64,000 nt of DNA from Termitidicoccus mucosus (GCF_038725785.1 NZ_CP109796.1:4588001-4652000); one strand, 5' to 3'. Counted from the stretch's first letter, positions 36,012 through 50,423 are shown. The notes: generated by a model from the sequence alone, not told the origin. Program-made: numbers and translations.

Positions 36012-37235
36012 TCATGCGAGACAGGCGTCGAGCCGGGCGCGGATGGATGATTCATCAAGACACACGCCGATGAACACAAGTTCCTGCCTTCTGTCCCCGT
36101 GGGGTGACAACCAGATTTTTCGCAAATTTTCAGGCGGCTCCTCCCACCCGGGAATGCCGCGCTCCTGCATCGCCGCCCACCACCAGCCGGGAAAATCGAA
36201 TCGCGTCGCTCCGCCCGCCACCGAAAGGAAGCCCATTTCATCGGGCCGCTCGCCGATCCAGAAAAAGCCTTTCGCGCGCAAAAGCCCCGGCAGCGCGCCG
36301 GGCTCGGCGAGCAGCGCGCGGAATTTTTTCCCCGCAAACGGACGCCGCGCACGATAGACGAAGCTCGTGATGCCGAAGTCCTCCGGGCGCGCGCCGCCCG
36401 CCCCGGCGCGCCGCGCCACCGGCTTCGCCCCGGCGGGCGCGCCTTCGCCCGTGTCGAGGTTGTTGAGCACGCGTATCCAGCTCGCGGCCGACAGCGTCGC
36501 GCTTGCGTCAAAACGCTGCCGGCCAAGCAGTAATTCCACCGGCACCTGGCCGCGTTCCGCGCGCGTGAGCATGGCGCGGCGGTTGAGCCCGCGCACGATT
36601 TCCTCCAGCCGGGCCAGGTCATCCCCGCCGTCCACGAGGTCGCATTTGTTCAACACGATCACGTCCGCGCACTCCACTTGCTCGACCATCAATTCAAACA
36701 CCGGCCGCGCCGCGTCCGCGGCCACGGCGGGCGCCGCGTGGCTCGTCTCCCATTCGCGCAGGAAATGCGGCGCGTCCACCACGCTCACCAGCGCCGTCAG
36801 CCGCGCGAAATCCGACAGGCTGCGCCCGAACGGGTTTTTTCGCGTGAACAACTCCGCCACGCCTCGCGGCAGCGCCACGCCGGATGTTTCCACAAAAATG
36901 TGGCCGATCCTTCCCGCCGGCCCGCCGGCCGCCAGCTCGGCGATCGTCTCGGCAAGGTCGTCGCGGCTGGAGCAGCACACGCAGCCGTTGCCCAGCTCGA
37001 CGATCTCGCGCACCGCCGCGCCGCCGGCCCGCGCCCGCACCACCGCGGCGTCGATGTTGACCGAGGCCACGTCGTTCACGATCGCCGCCCAGCGCCCCTC
37101 CGCCCCGGGCTCCGCCTGGGCTAGCAAGTGATTGAGCATCGTGGTTTTCCCCGCGCCAAGAAACCCGCACAAAACCGTGACGCCGGGCGGGCGCGCGGCG
37201 TCGGCGGAGGCGGATTTTCCGGATTGCGAAAACAT
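36012..37235 (-). CDS. CobW/COG0523-family GTP-binding metallochaperone
   Basis: 407 residues from ATG 37235. Walker A GFLGAGKTTML near residue 22, the metal-binding GCVCC motif in ELGNGCVCCSSRDDL, a switch region, and the guanine-binding NKCDLVD. The C-terminal CobW_C domain ends with RRQELVFIGVCLDES. These G3E GTPases hand metals, often zinc, to target proteins. It lies head to tail before the DUF481 gene, with a 28-bp gap, so they are likely cotranscribed. No Zur box was recognised upstream. Confidence 0.9.
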   Translation of the reverse strand: MFSQSGKSASADAARPPGVTVLCGFLGAGKTTMLNHLLAQAEPGAEGRWAAIVNDVASVNIDAAVVRARAGGAAVREIVELGNGCVCCSSRDDLAETIAELAAGGPAGRIGHIFVETSGVALPRGVAELFTRKNPFGRSLSDFARLTALVSVVDAPHFLREWETSHAAPAVAADAARPVFELMVEQVECADVIVLNKCDLVDGGDDLARLEEIVRGLNRRAMLTRAERGQVPVELLLGRQRFDASATLSAASWIRVLNNLDTGEGAPAGAKPVARRAGAGGARPEDFGITSFVYRARRPFAGKKFRALLAEPGALPGLLRAKGFFWIGERPDEMGFLSVAGGATRFDFPGWWWAAMQERGIPGWEEPPENLRKIWLSPHGDRRQELVFIGVCLDESSIRARLDACLA

Positions 37236-37305
37236 GGGGTGAATAACCGCAAAAAGGAGCAAAAGGCACAAAGGGAAATTTTCCAAAAAACGCGCCGCCC
37301 GGTCA

Positions 37306-37329
37306 GCCCGGCGGCATCCCTGCCGCCGG
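37306..37329. repeat. Hairpin with CCCGGCGGCA arms and TCCC loop
   Basis: CCCGGCGGCA-TCCC-TGCCGCCGGG, 10-bp perfect arms, in the divergent gap between the CobW and HemN-like genes. It shares the GGCA-loop-TGCC centre with the hairpins at 21574 and in element B. Confidence 0.75.
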
Positions 37330-37443
37330 GTGCGTCTCTTTGAGAAGCATTCGCATCGACGCCAAGAAGCGCCGCTTCTTTGGCAAAAGAAGCACAGCGC
37401 GCCGTCGATTTTGTGTCAGATTGATGTAAACGTTCGCAGCCCA

Positions 37444-38847
37444 ATGCCAGCAGTCCACCAACACCCGCCGGTCAACCACGCGCCCAACCTCGATCTCATT
37501 CGCAAATACTCGATGGCCGCGCCGCGCTACACCTCCTATCCGCCGGCCACGCGCTTCACCGCCGATCTCGCCCCGCTCGATCTCGACGATGCGATCCGCG
37601 CCGACAACGCGCCCGGCGCCGGGCCGCTCTCGCTCTATTTTCACCTGCCGTTTTGCGAGACGCGCTGCTGGTATTGCGGCTGCACCACCATCATCACGCG
37701 GCGCGCCGGCGCCGCGTCCGAATATCTCGACCTCCTCGAACGCGAAATCGCCCTCACCGCCGGCCGCATCGACACCGGCCGCCCGGTCGTGCAGCTCCAT
37801 CTCGGCGGCGGCACGCCCACCTTTCTCCAGCCCGACGAGATCCGCCGGCTCGCCGCCATGGTCCGCTCGCGCTTCGAGTATGCGCCCGATGCCGAAATCA
37901 GCGTCGAAATCGACCCGCGCCGCCTCACCCGCGACCACATCCGCGCCCTCGCCGAACTCGGCGCCACGCGCGCGTCGCTCGGCGTGCAGGACACCGACCG
38001 CCGCGTGCAGCTCGCCATCCACCGCCACCAGCCCAATGCGCTCAACCAGCAGGCCGTCGCGTGGCTGCGCTCCGAGGGTTTCCGCTCCATCAACCTCGAC
38101 CTCATTTACGGCCTCCCGCTCCAGACGCGCGAGTCCTTTGCCCGCACGCTCGACGACGTGCTCACGCTCGGGCCCGACCGGCTTTCCGTTTTCAGCTACG
38201 CGCATGTGCCCTGGATAAAACCCGCGCAAAAAATCTTCGAGGATCGCGGCCAGCTTCCCGACCCCGAGGAAAAGCTCGCCATGTTCGCGCTCGCGCACGA
38301 ACGCCTCACGCGCGCCGGCTTCATCGACATCGGCCTCGACCACTTCGCGCGCCCCGACGACGAACTCGCGCGCGCGCAGCGCGCCGGCACGCTCCATCGC
38401 AATTTCCAGGGCTACAGCACGCACGCCGGCGCCTCGCTCTACGGATTCGGCCTTTCCTCCATCTCGCAAACCGCCGACACCTACCGGCAGAACACGAAGG
38501 ACATGATCGCCTACCAGGCCGCGCTGGCCGGCGGCCGCCTGCCCGTCGAGCGCGGCCTGCGCCTCGACGAGGAGGATCGCCGCCGCCGCGCGATCATCAT
38601 GCGCGTGATGTGCGAACGCCGCCTCGATTACGCGCGGTTGTCGGACGAACTCGGCGTCGATTTTGAAAAGGCTTACGCGGCCGAGCTTGCCACGTTCGGC
38701 GACCTGATTGCCGACGGCATCGTGACGATGGACGATGCCAGCTTGCGCGTGACGCCCGCCGGCGCGCCGCTGCTGCGCGTGGTCGCCATGCGCTTCGACA
38801 CCACGCTTCCCGCCGCTCCCGCCCGCCAGCACGCGAAGGTGATTTAA
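37444..38847 (+). CDS. hemN: Oxygen-independent coproporphyrinogen III oxidase
   Basis: A radical SAM enzyme of 467 residues. The [4Fe-4S] motif CETRCWYC (CxxxCxxC) with the following GC is the HemN form, GGGTPTFL is the SAM-binding glycine motif, and the C-terminal HemN domain is present with FQGYSTHAG. This long form with RYTSYPPATRF at the N terminus is the true HemN type, which decarboxylates coproporphyrinogen III during anaerobic haem synthesis, rather than the HemW chaperone. ATG 37444 was chosen; upstream in-frame sequence is repeat-like. I saw no convincing FNR box in front. Confidence 0.92.
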   Translation: MPAVHQHPPVNHAPNLDLIRKYSMAAPRYTSYPPATRFTADLAPLDLDDAIRADNAPGAGPLSLYFHLPFCETRCWYCGCTTIITRRAGAASEYLDLLEREIALTAGRIDTGRPVVQLHLGGGTPTFLQPDEIRRLAAMVRSRFEYAPDAEISVEIDPRRLTRDHIRALAELGATRASLGVQDTDRRVQLAIHRHQPNALNQQAVAWLRSEGFRSINLDLIYGLPLQTRESFARTLDDVLTLGPDRLSVFSYAHVPWIKPAQKIFEDRGQLPDPEEKLAMFALAHERLTRAGFIDIGLDHFARPDDELARAQRAGTLHRNFQGYSTHAGASLYGFGLSSISQTADTYRQNTKDMIAYQAALAGGRLPVERGLRLDEEDRRRRAIIMRVMCERRLDYARLSDELGVDFEKAYAAELATFGDLIADGIVTMDDASLRVTPAGAPLLRVVAMRFDTTLPAAPARQHAKVI

Positions 38848-38987
38848 GGAGGACTTGGGCCATCAGCGCCTTTGGCGCTTTGGCGTCGCCATGCCACGCA
38901 ACCCGCCGCGCGGTCGTTCTCTGCGTGCTTGGCCGGGCCTTCCTTTTGCCCCAAGCTCTTAACCCGCCAGCCTGAATCCATTTCCCC

Positions 38988-39578
38988 ATGTCCGACCTCC
39001 TCCAGCGTTTTCTCCAAGCCTTCATCCCGCTCTTTGTCGCGATGGACCCGATCGGACTCGCGGCGCTCTTTCTCGGCTTCAGCCAGCTCCTGCCCGCCGA
39101 CCGCCGCAGGCGCATTTCGCGGCAGGCGGTCTGGACGGCCAGCGCGGTGGCCCTGCTGTTCCTGTTTCTCGGGCAGGCGATTTTTCACGCGCTCAACATC
39201 ACTCAGGGCGATTTCCAGATCGCGGGCGGGCTCATCCTGCTGATCCTCGCGTCGCGCGATCTCGTGCTGCCGGCCGACGCGAAGCAGCCCGCGGTGCTGC
39301 CGGAGGATTTCGGCGTGGTGCCGCTCGGCATGCCCTTGATCGCGGGACCGGCGGCGCTGGCGACCCTGCTCGTCTGCGCAAAGTCGGTCGGGATGCTCGT
39401 CACGCTGGCCGCGTTCGGCGTCAACCTCGTCTTCGTCGTGCTCGCGTTTCGCTGGAGCGATCTGTTCGGGCGGCTCATCGGCATGACCGGCATGCGCGCC
39501 ATTTCCAAAATCATCGCCCTGCTCCTCGCCGCCATCGCCGTTTCGATGATCCGGCAGGGATGGCTTTACAAAGGCTGA
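38988..39578 (+). CDS. MarC-family membrane protein
   Basis: 196 residues with six hydrophobic segments and the family pattern IPLFVAMDPIGLAALFL at the N terminus and GVVPLGMPLIAGPAALATLL in the middle. MarC proteins are inner-membrane proteins of unknown transport function; despite the name they are not shown to give multidrug resistance. The stop codon TGA (39576-39578) lies within the left arm of the large palindrome. Confidence 0.9.
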   Translation: MSDLLQRFLQAFIPLFVAMDPIGLAALFLGFSQLLPADRRRRISRQAVWTASAVALLFLFLGQAIFHALNITQGDFQIAGGLILLILASRDLVLPADAKQPAVLPEDFGVVPLGMPLIAGPAALATLLVCAKSVGMLVTLAAFGVNLVFVVLAFRWSDLFGRLIGMTGMRAISKIIALLLAAIAVSMIRQGWLYKG

Positions 39579-39698
39579 AGGGATTTTTGATTTTCGATTC
39601 TCGATTTTCGATTGGGCGCTGCCGCGCCATTTTTTCCTTTGGCGCGGCAGCGCCCAATCGAAAATCGAGAATCGAAAATCAAAAATCCCTTCAGCCTT
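39571..39698. repeat. Perfect palindrome with 59-bp arms (two element A copies head to head)
   Basis: Arms 39571-39629 and 39640-39698 are exact reverse complements around a 10-base T-rich loop. Each arm contains the GGCGCGGCAGCGCCC hairpin and the AATCGAAAATCGAGAATCG tail seen at 17954. The ends run into the last codons of marC and of the convergent Nudix gene, so both take their stop codon from it. It can serve as a two-way terminator. Confidence 0.95.
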
Positions 39699-40188
39699 CT
39701 TCCTCGATTTCCACGCGCAGCGGATTCTCCGGCGCGCAATCCGCGCGGAGGGTCACGAAACGGTCGCGGTAGCGGTCGTAGATCGGCCAGAGCGCGGTGC
39801 GGTCGGTCGCGGGAATCGGCAGCGACTCCATCGCGGCGCGGCTGAAAAACCCGAAACGCCCCTCGCTGATGTCGGGCGGCAGCGCGGGGATGGTTTTCTT
39901 GCAACGAAACAGAAACAACAGCCAGTGCCCGCTGCCCTCGTAGGATTTCTCGGCGATGATGGCGAACAGATGCAGGTCGGCCGTCGCGAGCTCGAAGCCG
40001 GTTTCCTCGCGCGTCTCGCGGATCGCGCATTCGTAGGGCGATTCGCCGAGGGAGGTCTCCAGCTTGCCGCCGACGGGGCTCCACGCGCCGAGATTGGGCG
40101 ACTTGGCGCGGAGGAGAAGGAGCTGCTCGCCGGCGGCGTTTTCGATGAAAACGAGCACGGCGATTTTATAGGGAATGGCGGGCTTCAT
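39691..40188 (-). CDS. Nudix hydrolase
   Basis: 165 residues from ATG 40188. The Nudix box is GGKLETSLGESPYECAIRE followed by TREETGF, with all catalytic acidic residues present; the family hydrolyses nucleoside diphosphates linked to another group. The GPVGGKLE-like start of the box and length near 160 fit MutT/8-oxo-dGTP-type or dihydroneopterin-type members, but substrate cannot be chosen. A GTG at 40209 is an alternative start. Convergent with marC across the palindrome. Confidence 0.9.
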   Translation of the reverse strand: MKPAIPYKIAVLVFIENAAGEQLLLLRAKSPNLGAWSPVGGKLETSLGESPYECAIRETREETGFELATADLHLFAIIAEKSYEGSGHWLLFLFRCKKTIPALPPDISEGRFGFFSRAAMESLPIPATDRTALWPIYDRYRDRFVTLRADCAPENPLRVEIEEEG

Positions 40189-40306
40189 GGATGGCGAAAA
40201 CAGGCTCACGGTGGCGCGGCATCAAAGCAGAGGCCGCGCCGCGAGGGGAGGATTTTTTCGCGGATTGAAAACCGGCGCGCCGCCTGCATTAACAGGCGGG
40301 CAATCC

Positions 40307-40729
40307 ATGAGTCTCTCCGCCAAGCACGACGCGCTCGTCGAAATGTTCACCATGCTCCCTGATGACGAGGAGCGTTTCCGCCACATCCTCACGCTCGGCC
40401 GCCGCTATCCGGCGCTCGCGCCCGCGCTGCACACCGACGACCGCCTGCTGCCGGGCTGCGTCTCGCGGCTGTGGTTCGTGCCGGAGTTTCGCGACGGAAA
40501 ATGCTGGTTCCACATGGATGCCGACGCGCAAATCTCGAAGGGCATCGCCGCGCTGCTGTGCGACTTTTACAACGGCGAGACGCCCGCCGACATCGTCGCG
40601 ACCGAGCCGGCGTTTTTAAACGAAATCGGCCTCCCGCAGGCGCTCTCCGCCAACCGCAGCAACGCGCTCGCCAGCCTGCGCGGCCGCATCAAGGCCTTCG
40701 CCGACGCCTGCCTGCGCCCGGCGGCGTGA
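40307..40729 (+). CDS. sufE: SufE-family sulfur acceptor
   Basis: 140 residues from ATG 40307. The active-site cysteine lies in LLPGCVSRLWF, the conserved GCxSxxW motif, and the C-terminal helix NRSNALASLRGRIKAFA is also typical. SufE takes persulfide sulfur from SufS for iron-sulfur cluster assembly. The sufS and sufBCD genes are not in the window. Confidence 0.92.
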   Translation: MSLSAKHDALVEMFTMLPDDEERFRHILTLGRRYPALAPALHTDDRLLPGCVSRLWFVPEFRDGKCWFHMDADAQISKGIAALLCDFYNGETPADIVATEPAFLNEIGLPQALSANRSNALASLRGRIKAFADACLRPAA

Positions 40730-40750
40730 CCGTGAAAGTCAGGCTTTTGG

Positions 40751-40831
40751 TGGAGGGCCGAGCTCCCGCGAGGCCGTCGCGGTTAAACGCCACGTTTTCC
40801 GGTGACGGCCTCGCGGGAGCTCGGCCCTCCA
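40751..40831. repeat. Element C: perfect 28-bp inverted repeat, CTCCCGCGAGGCCGTC type
   Basis: Arms 40751-40778 and 40804-40831, loop of 25 bases, between convergent sufE and gyrA. A second copy, in the reverse orientation by its loop sequence, is at 56591-56681. Confidence 0.9.
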
Positions 40832-40877
40832 TCAAACCAAATAAATGGCAGGGCGCGTCGGCGCGGCTCGCGATGCG

Positions 40878-43442
<2,565 letters not shown>

Positions 43443-43552
43443 GGTGGGCGCGGACGCTGGTGCGGATTGGCAGGTGGATGCGTGTCAGGTGTTGAGATGG
43501 AATCGGTCGGCGGGCGCGGGCTCAGCCCCCGCCCGTAGTTTTTTCCGGATAC

Positions 43553-46697
<3,145 letters not shown>

Positions 46698-46727
46698 GCG
46701 GCCTTCCCTTGGGCCGCCGCGTCCGGC

Positions 46728-47567
46728 TCACTCGCGATTCGCCGCTCCGCCGCTCCATCTGAGCTTGGTGCGAATGACCGAAAAGTGGGAATAATCGAGG
46801 CTCTGCGCGAGCGGCAGCCGGACCGGCGCGAGCGAGATCGAAATGGGCTCGGTGCTGCATGTCGTGAGATTGTGATGCCCGTCCGCGGCGACGAGCAGGC
46901 AGGTCGCGGGATCGCGGTTGATGACGCGCAGTTTCACGTCGTGGTGGAAAACGATGGAGCGGTTGCTGAGCGTGTGCGGGCAGATCGGCGTCAGCGCGAT
47001 GACCTCCGCGCCGGGATGGATGAGCGGGCCGCCGGCGGAAAGATTATAGGCGGTCGAGCCCGTGGGCGTCGAAAAGATGAGGCCGTCGCTGTGGTAGTCG
47101 GCTACGAGTTCGTCGTCGGCGCGGACCTCCAGCCGCACGATGCTCGAGTTGCGCTGTTCCTTGATGAGAATGTCGTTGAGCGCGAGCACGTGCTGGTCGC
47201 CGATGGAGCAGTCGAGCAGCGAGCGCCAGGCGAGGCAGTATCTGCCCTCGAGCAGCGCGTCGAACTGCGCGCGCGCCTCCTCGGCGGAAAACGTGGTGAG
47301 AAAACCGAGGCTCCCGCGGTTCACGCCGATGATGGGCACCTGCTCCCGGGCGGCCTCGCCCACGACGCCGAGCAGCGTGCCGTCGCCGCCGATGACGCAG
47401 CACGCGTCGCAGTCTTTCAGCAAACCGACGGGCAGGGGAAACTCATGCGTGGAGCGGACGTTGACGCCGCGCCCCGCGGCGATGTCCATGAGATCGCGCG
47501 CGATTTCGGACGCGCCGTTTTTTCCGGCGTTGACGACGAGGGCGAGAGTGCGGATGGCGGCGGGCAT
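46728..47567 (-). CDS. nadK: NAD kinase
   Basis: 279 residues from ATG 47567. GGDGT at residues 60-64 is the catalytic motif; NRGSLGFLTTF, LNDILIKE and TPTGSTAYNLSAGGP are the other family blocks. It phosphorylates NAD to NADP using ATP or polyphosphate. It follows the phosphatase gene by 64 bp and is the last gene of the three-gene - strand operon. Confidence 0.93.
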   Translation of the reverse strand: MPAAIRTLALVVNAGKNGASEIARDLMDIAAGRGVNVRSTHEFPLPVGLLKDCDACCVIGGDGTLLGVVGEAAREQVPIIGVNRGSLGFLTTFSAEEARAQFDALLEGRYCLAWRSLLDCSIGDQHVLALNDILIKEQRNSSIVRLEVRADDELVADYHSDGLIFSTPTGSTAYNLSAGGPLIHPGAEVIALTPICPHTLSNRSIVFHHDVKLRVINRDPATCLLVAADGHHNLTTCSTEPISISLAPVRLPLAQSLDYSHFSVIRTKLRWSGGAANRE

Positions 47568-47631
47568 GGGCGGAGGATGGGGACGAAACGCGCGGTGTGG
47601 AATGAAAAAGGACGGAGCGCGCGCGGCGCCC

Positions 47632-48519
47632 TCACTTCGCCACCAGCTCGAACACCACGGCGGTCGTGTTGTCGCGGCCCGAGGCCGCCACGGCCTCCTC
47701 CACCAGCCGCCGCGCGGGCGGCAGCGCGGCCTGCGCCGCGGGCGGCTCGCGCATGAGGCGCTCCAGCCCCGAATCCCACATGCCGTCCACGAGCCCGTCG
47801 GAGCAGATGACAAAGCGGTCTCCCGCCAGCAGGTTGACCGCGCCGATCTGCGGATCGATGTGCTGGTTGCCCGCGCCGAGCGCCTGCTGCAACGAGCTGC
47901 GCCCGGGATGCGCGCGCGCCTCGTGCTCGGTGATGCGGCCCGTGCGCCGGAGCCAGCCGACGTGGCTGTGGTCGTGCGTGAGCTGCGTGATGCCGCCGGA
48001 CGCGGGCAGGTAATAAATGCGGCTGTCGCCGATGTGGCAGAAATACATCCACTCCGGCGTGACCCAGCACAGGCTGAGCGTCGCGCCCATGCCCGCGCAT
48101 TCCTCATAACTGCGCCCGAGCGCGATGAGCGACGCGTGGATCTGGTCGAAAAGCTCCTCGAGGATGTCGCTGAAGCCGCTCGACAGGCCCATCGCCGCGA
48201 CCTTGAAGCTGCGGGGGAGCAGCTTCGTGATTTCGTCCACCGCGATGCGGCTGGCAAATTCGCCCGCCTTCTCGCCGCCCATGCCGTCGCTCACCGCGAA
48301 GACAAAATCCGACCCGCCCAGCGACGCCTCGCCGATCTTGCCGAGGTAACGCACTTCGTCCCCGTCGAAGTTGAGCGCGAGAAAGCTGTCCTCGTTGTTG
48401 CGGCGGAAGCGCCCGGTGTGCGTCATGCCCGACCAGCGCAGGCGCAATGACGCAGGAGGCGTGACGGCCGGCGGCACGCCGGGGGGCGTCGATCTTGGGT
48501 TGGGCGACAAATCATTCAT
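47632..48519 (-). CDS. PP2C-family Ser/Thr protein phosphatase
   Basis: 295 residues from ATG 48519. Metal-binding and catalytic motifs of the bacterial PPM group: GRFRRNNEDSF, VSDGMGGEKAG, HIGDSRIYYLP, ICSDGLVDGMWD and GRDNTTAVVFE. All the acidic residues needed for two metal ions are present. It is soluble and has an extra proline-rich N terminus. The upstream kinase-like gene overlaps it by 8 bp, so the two are made together. Confidence 0.92.
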   Translation of the reverse strand: MNDLSPNPRSTPPGVPPAVTPPASLRLRWSGMTHTGRFRRNNEDSFLALNFDGDEVRYLGKIGEASLGGSDFVFAVSDGMGGEKAGEFASRIAVDEITKLLPRSFKVAAMGLSSGFSDILEELFDQIHASLIALGRSYEECAGMGATLSLCWVTPEWMYFCHIGDSRIYYLPASGGITQLTHDHSHVGWLRRTGRITEHEARAHPGRSSLQQALGAGNQHIDPQIGAVNLLAGDRFVICSDGLVDGMWDSGLERLMREPPAAQAALPPARRLVEEAVAASGRDNTTAVVFELVAK

Positions 48520-48931
48520 CGGGAGGGGGTGGTTTGAGCGACACGCCCGCGTGCGGGCCGTCGAGAAAAGTGGCGAACTCGAAATCGATGATGCAAAATC
48601 TCCCGTCGCGAATGCGATAAGTAATGTTGCGCAGGAACGGGTCCTCGTGGCGGATGCCGAACGGCTCCAGCGCGGCAAACACTTCCCTGACCCGCTCCTC
48701 GCTCATGTGCTCGACGCGGCCGCCGCAATTATTGGTGACCAGCAGCAGCCGCTCCGGATCGGTCTCCAGCACGCGCGGCACGAAGTCGCAGCCGCGCTCC
48801 TCCAGATGCCGCAACACCCGCACCTCGTTCTCGAAACGCTCGCGCGCCTGGTGCCCGCGAAAGGTCTTGTGCACCCTGCCGTCGTAGCCGATGCGCACCA
48901 TGGCGCGGCGGGTGTCCTTTACCTCGTGCAT
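48512..48931 (-). CDS. Minimal protein-kinase-like protein (139 residues)
   Basis: I do not recognise this as a named family. The sequence carries a compressed set of kinase landmarks: a possible ATP-lysine (Lys22 in RVHKTF), Glu36 in FENEVRVL for the helix-C glutamate, HEDPFLRN at 95-102 in the place of HRDxxxxN (Asp97, Asn102), and DFE at 116-118 in place of DFG. The glycine loop is barely present and the C lobe is nearly absent, giving half the usual length. It could be a small aminoglycoside-kinase/Bud32-like protein or an inactive adaptor. Overlap with a PP2C gene suggests it is the matching kinase or a regulator. Confidence 0.6.
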   Translation of the reverse strand: MHEVKDTRRAMVRIGYDGRVHKTFRGHQARERFENEVRVLRHLEERGCDFVPRVLETDPERLLLVTNNCGGRVEHMSEERVREVFAALEPFGIRHEDPFLRNITYRIRDGRFCIIDFEFATFLDGPHAGVSLKPPPPDE

Positions 48932-49370
48932 GTGGGAATGAATGCCATCGAATCGGTGCGCAGTAAAGCCACTTGCCTGCCGGCGGCAAGCAATGCGTTT
49001 CCAAATTCACCCGCCCAAGGAAAGGACGGCGCGCAGCCCTTTCCCTTTCCGGACTGAAGCGCTTTCAATGAAAAAAGCATAAAGCAGGCGTGATATCATC
49101 GCCCGCCACCGGCTTTTCATCATTTTAGTGTGCGATTTATGAAATTTTATCTTATTAATTGTTATTAACTAACATAATAATACCGCTCGTTTCTCCCCTT
49201 ATGATCAAATTCCAAATCACTATGCTCGCCAATTGGCATGCGCTGTGCTTTTTTCTCCTTCGCCAAAAATCCCTTTTTCGGAAACGGCAGCGAGTTCATC
49301 GCCCCCCGTCCCGCAAGCGGATGGAGGCAGCCAAACCATACAAACACACACCGAACCCACGTCCACATCC
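48932..49370. other. 439-bp AT-rich upstream region of glutamine synthetase
   Basis: No gene is visible. The stretch 49110-49190 is much AT-richer than its surroundings. It contains the small inverted repeat TTAAT-TGTT-ATTAA (49155-49168) followed at once by CATAATAAT (49172-49180), which could be a -10 region. A clean -35 or a sigma-54 (GG/GC) promoter was not found. Divergent promoters for the kinase-phosphatase operon and for the synthetase must lie here. Confidence 0.45.
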
Positions 49371-50387
49371 ATGGCAAAACTCAAACTCGAATACATCTGG
49401 CTTGATGGATACACCCCCATTGCCAATCTCCGCAGCAAAACCAAGATCGTCGAAGGCGACCCTGCCAAGTTCGCCCTCGACGACGTCCCTGTCTGGGGCT
49501 TCGACGGCAGCTCCACGCAGCAGGCCGAGGGACGCAGCTCCGACTGTCTTCTGAAACCTGTTGCGCTCTATCCCGACGCCACCCGCAAAAACGGCTTCCT
49601 CGTCATGTCCGAGGTGCTTCTGCCCGACGGCACGCCGCACCCGACCAACACCCGCGCGACCATCCTCGACGATGCCGACACCTGGTTCGGCTTCGAGCAG
49701 GAATATTTCTTTTTCAAAAACGGGCGCCCGCTCGGCTTCCCCGCCGAAGGCTTCCCGCCCCCGCAAGGCCGCTACTACACCGGCGTCGGCTACAAAAATG
49801 TCGGCGACCTCGCCCGCCAACTCGTCGAGGAGCACCTCGACCTCTGCATTCACGCCGGCATCAACCACGAAGGCATCAACGCCGAGGTCGCCAAGGGCCA
49901 GTGGGAATTCCAGATCTTCGGCAAAGGCTCGAAGACCGCCGCCGACGAAATGTGGGTCGCCCGCTACATTCTCGAGCGCCTCGGTGAGAAATATGGCATC
50001 GACGTCGAATGGACCTGCAAGCCCATCCGCGGCGACTGGAACGGCTCCGGCATGCACTCCAACTTCTCGACCAAGTTCATGCGCGAAAAAGGCGGCAAGG
50101 AATACTTCGAGAAGCTCATGGATGCGTTCCGCAAGCACCACGACGAGCACATCGCCGTTTACGGCCCGGACAACCACCTGCGCCTGACCGGCCTGCACGA
50201 GACGCAGTCCATCGACAAGTTCAGCTACGGTCTGGCTGACCGCGGCTCCTCGATCCGCATCCCGCACTCGTTCGTCAACAGCGCCTACAAGGGCTACCTT
50301 GAGGACCGCCGTCCCAATTCCGCCGCCGACCCGTATCTGGTCGCCTCGCGGATCTTGAAGACGATCGCGACCGTCCCGACGAGCTGA
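49371..50387 (+). CDS. glnII: Glutamine synthetase, type II (eukaryotic-like)
   Basis: 338 residues from ATG 49371 (MAKLKLEYIWLDGY). The short length and motifs are type II: VWGFDGSSTQQAEG, FGFEQEYFFF (metal-binding glutamates), GQWEFQIFG, and NGSGMHSNFSTK with the family's DWNGSGMH start; the C terminus NRRP-like phrase is EDRRPNSAADPY. GSII has no adenylylation tyrosine and is not controlled by GlnE, unlike the 470-residue GSI. It assimilates ammonia and could use the ammonia released by the urea pathway at the right end. Confidence 0.94.
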   Translation: MAKLKLEYIWLDGYTPIANLRSKTKIVEGDPAKFALDDVPVWGFDGSSTQQAEGRSSDCLLKPVALYPDATRKNGFLVMSEVLLPDGTPHPTNTRATILDDADTWFGFEQEYFFFKNGRPLGFPAEGFPPPQGRYYTGVGYKNVGDLARQLVEEHLDLCIHAGINHEGINAEVAKGQWEFQIFGKGSKTAADEMWVARYILERLGEKYGIDVEWTCKPIRGDWNGSGMHSNFSTKFMREKGGKEYFEKLMDAFRKHHDEHIAVYGPDNHLRLTGLHETQSIDKFSYGLADRGSSIRIPHSFVNSAYKGYLEDRRPNSAADPYLVASRILKTIATVPTS

Positions 50388-50423
50388 GCCGGAACGGGTT
50401 TCCCCGTGGGTTTATCATTTCGA

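Noticed and set aside
35984-36622. Upstream extension of the DUF481 frame
   Set aside because: It lies opposite or out of phase with the CobW gene, and a clear signal peptide starts at ATG 35983.
37380-37443. Possible FNR box in front of hemN (TTGTGTCAGATTGATGTAA)
   Set aside because: Only one half resembles TTGAT and the other half does not pair; not good enough to call.
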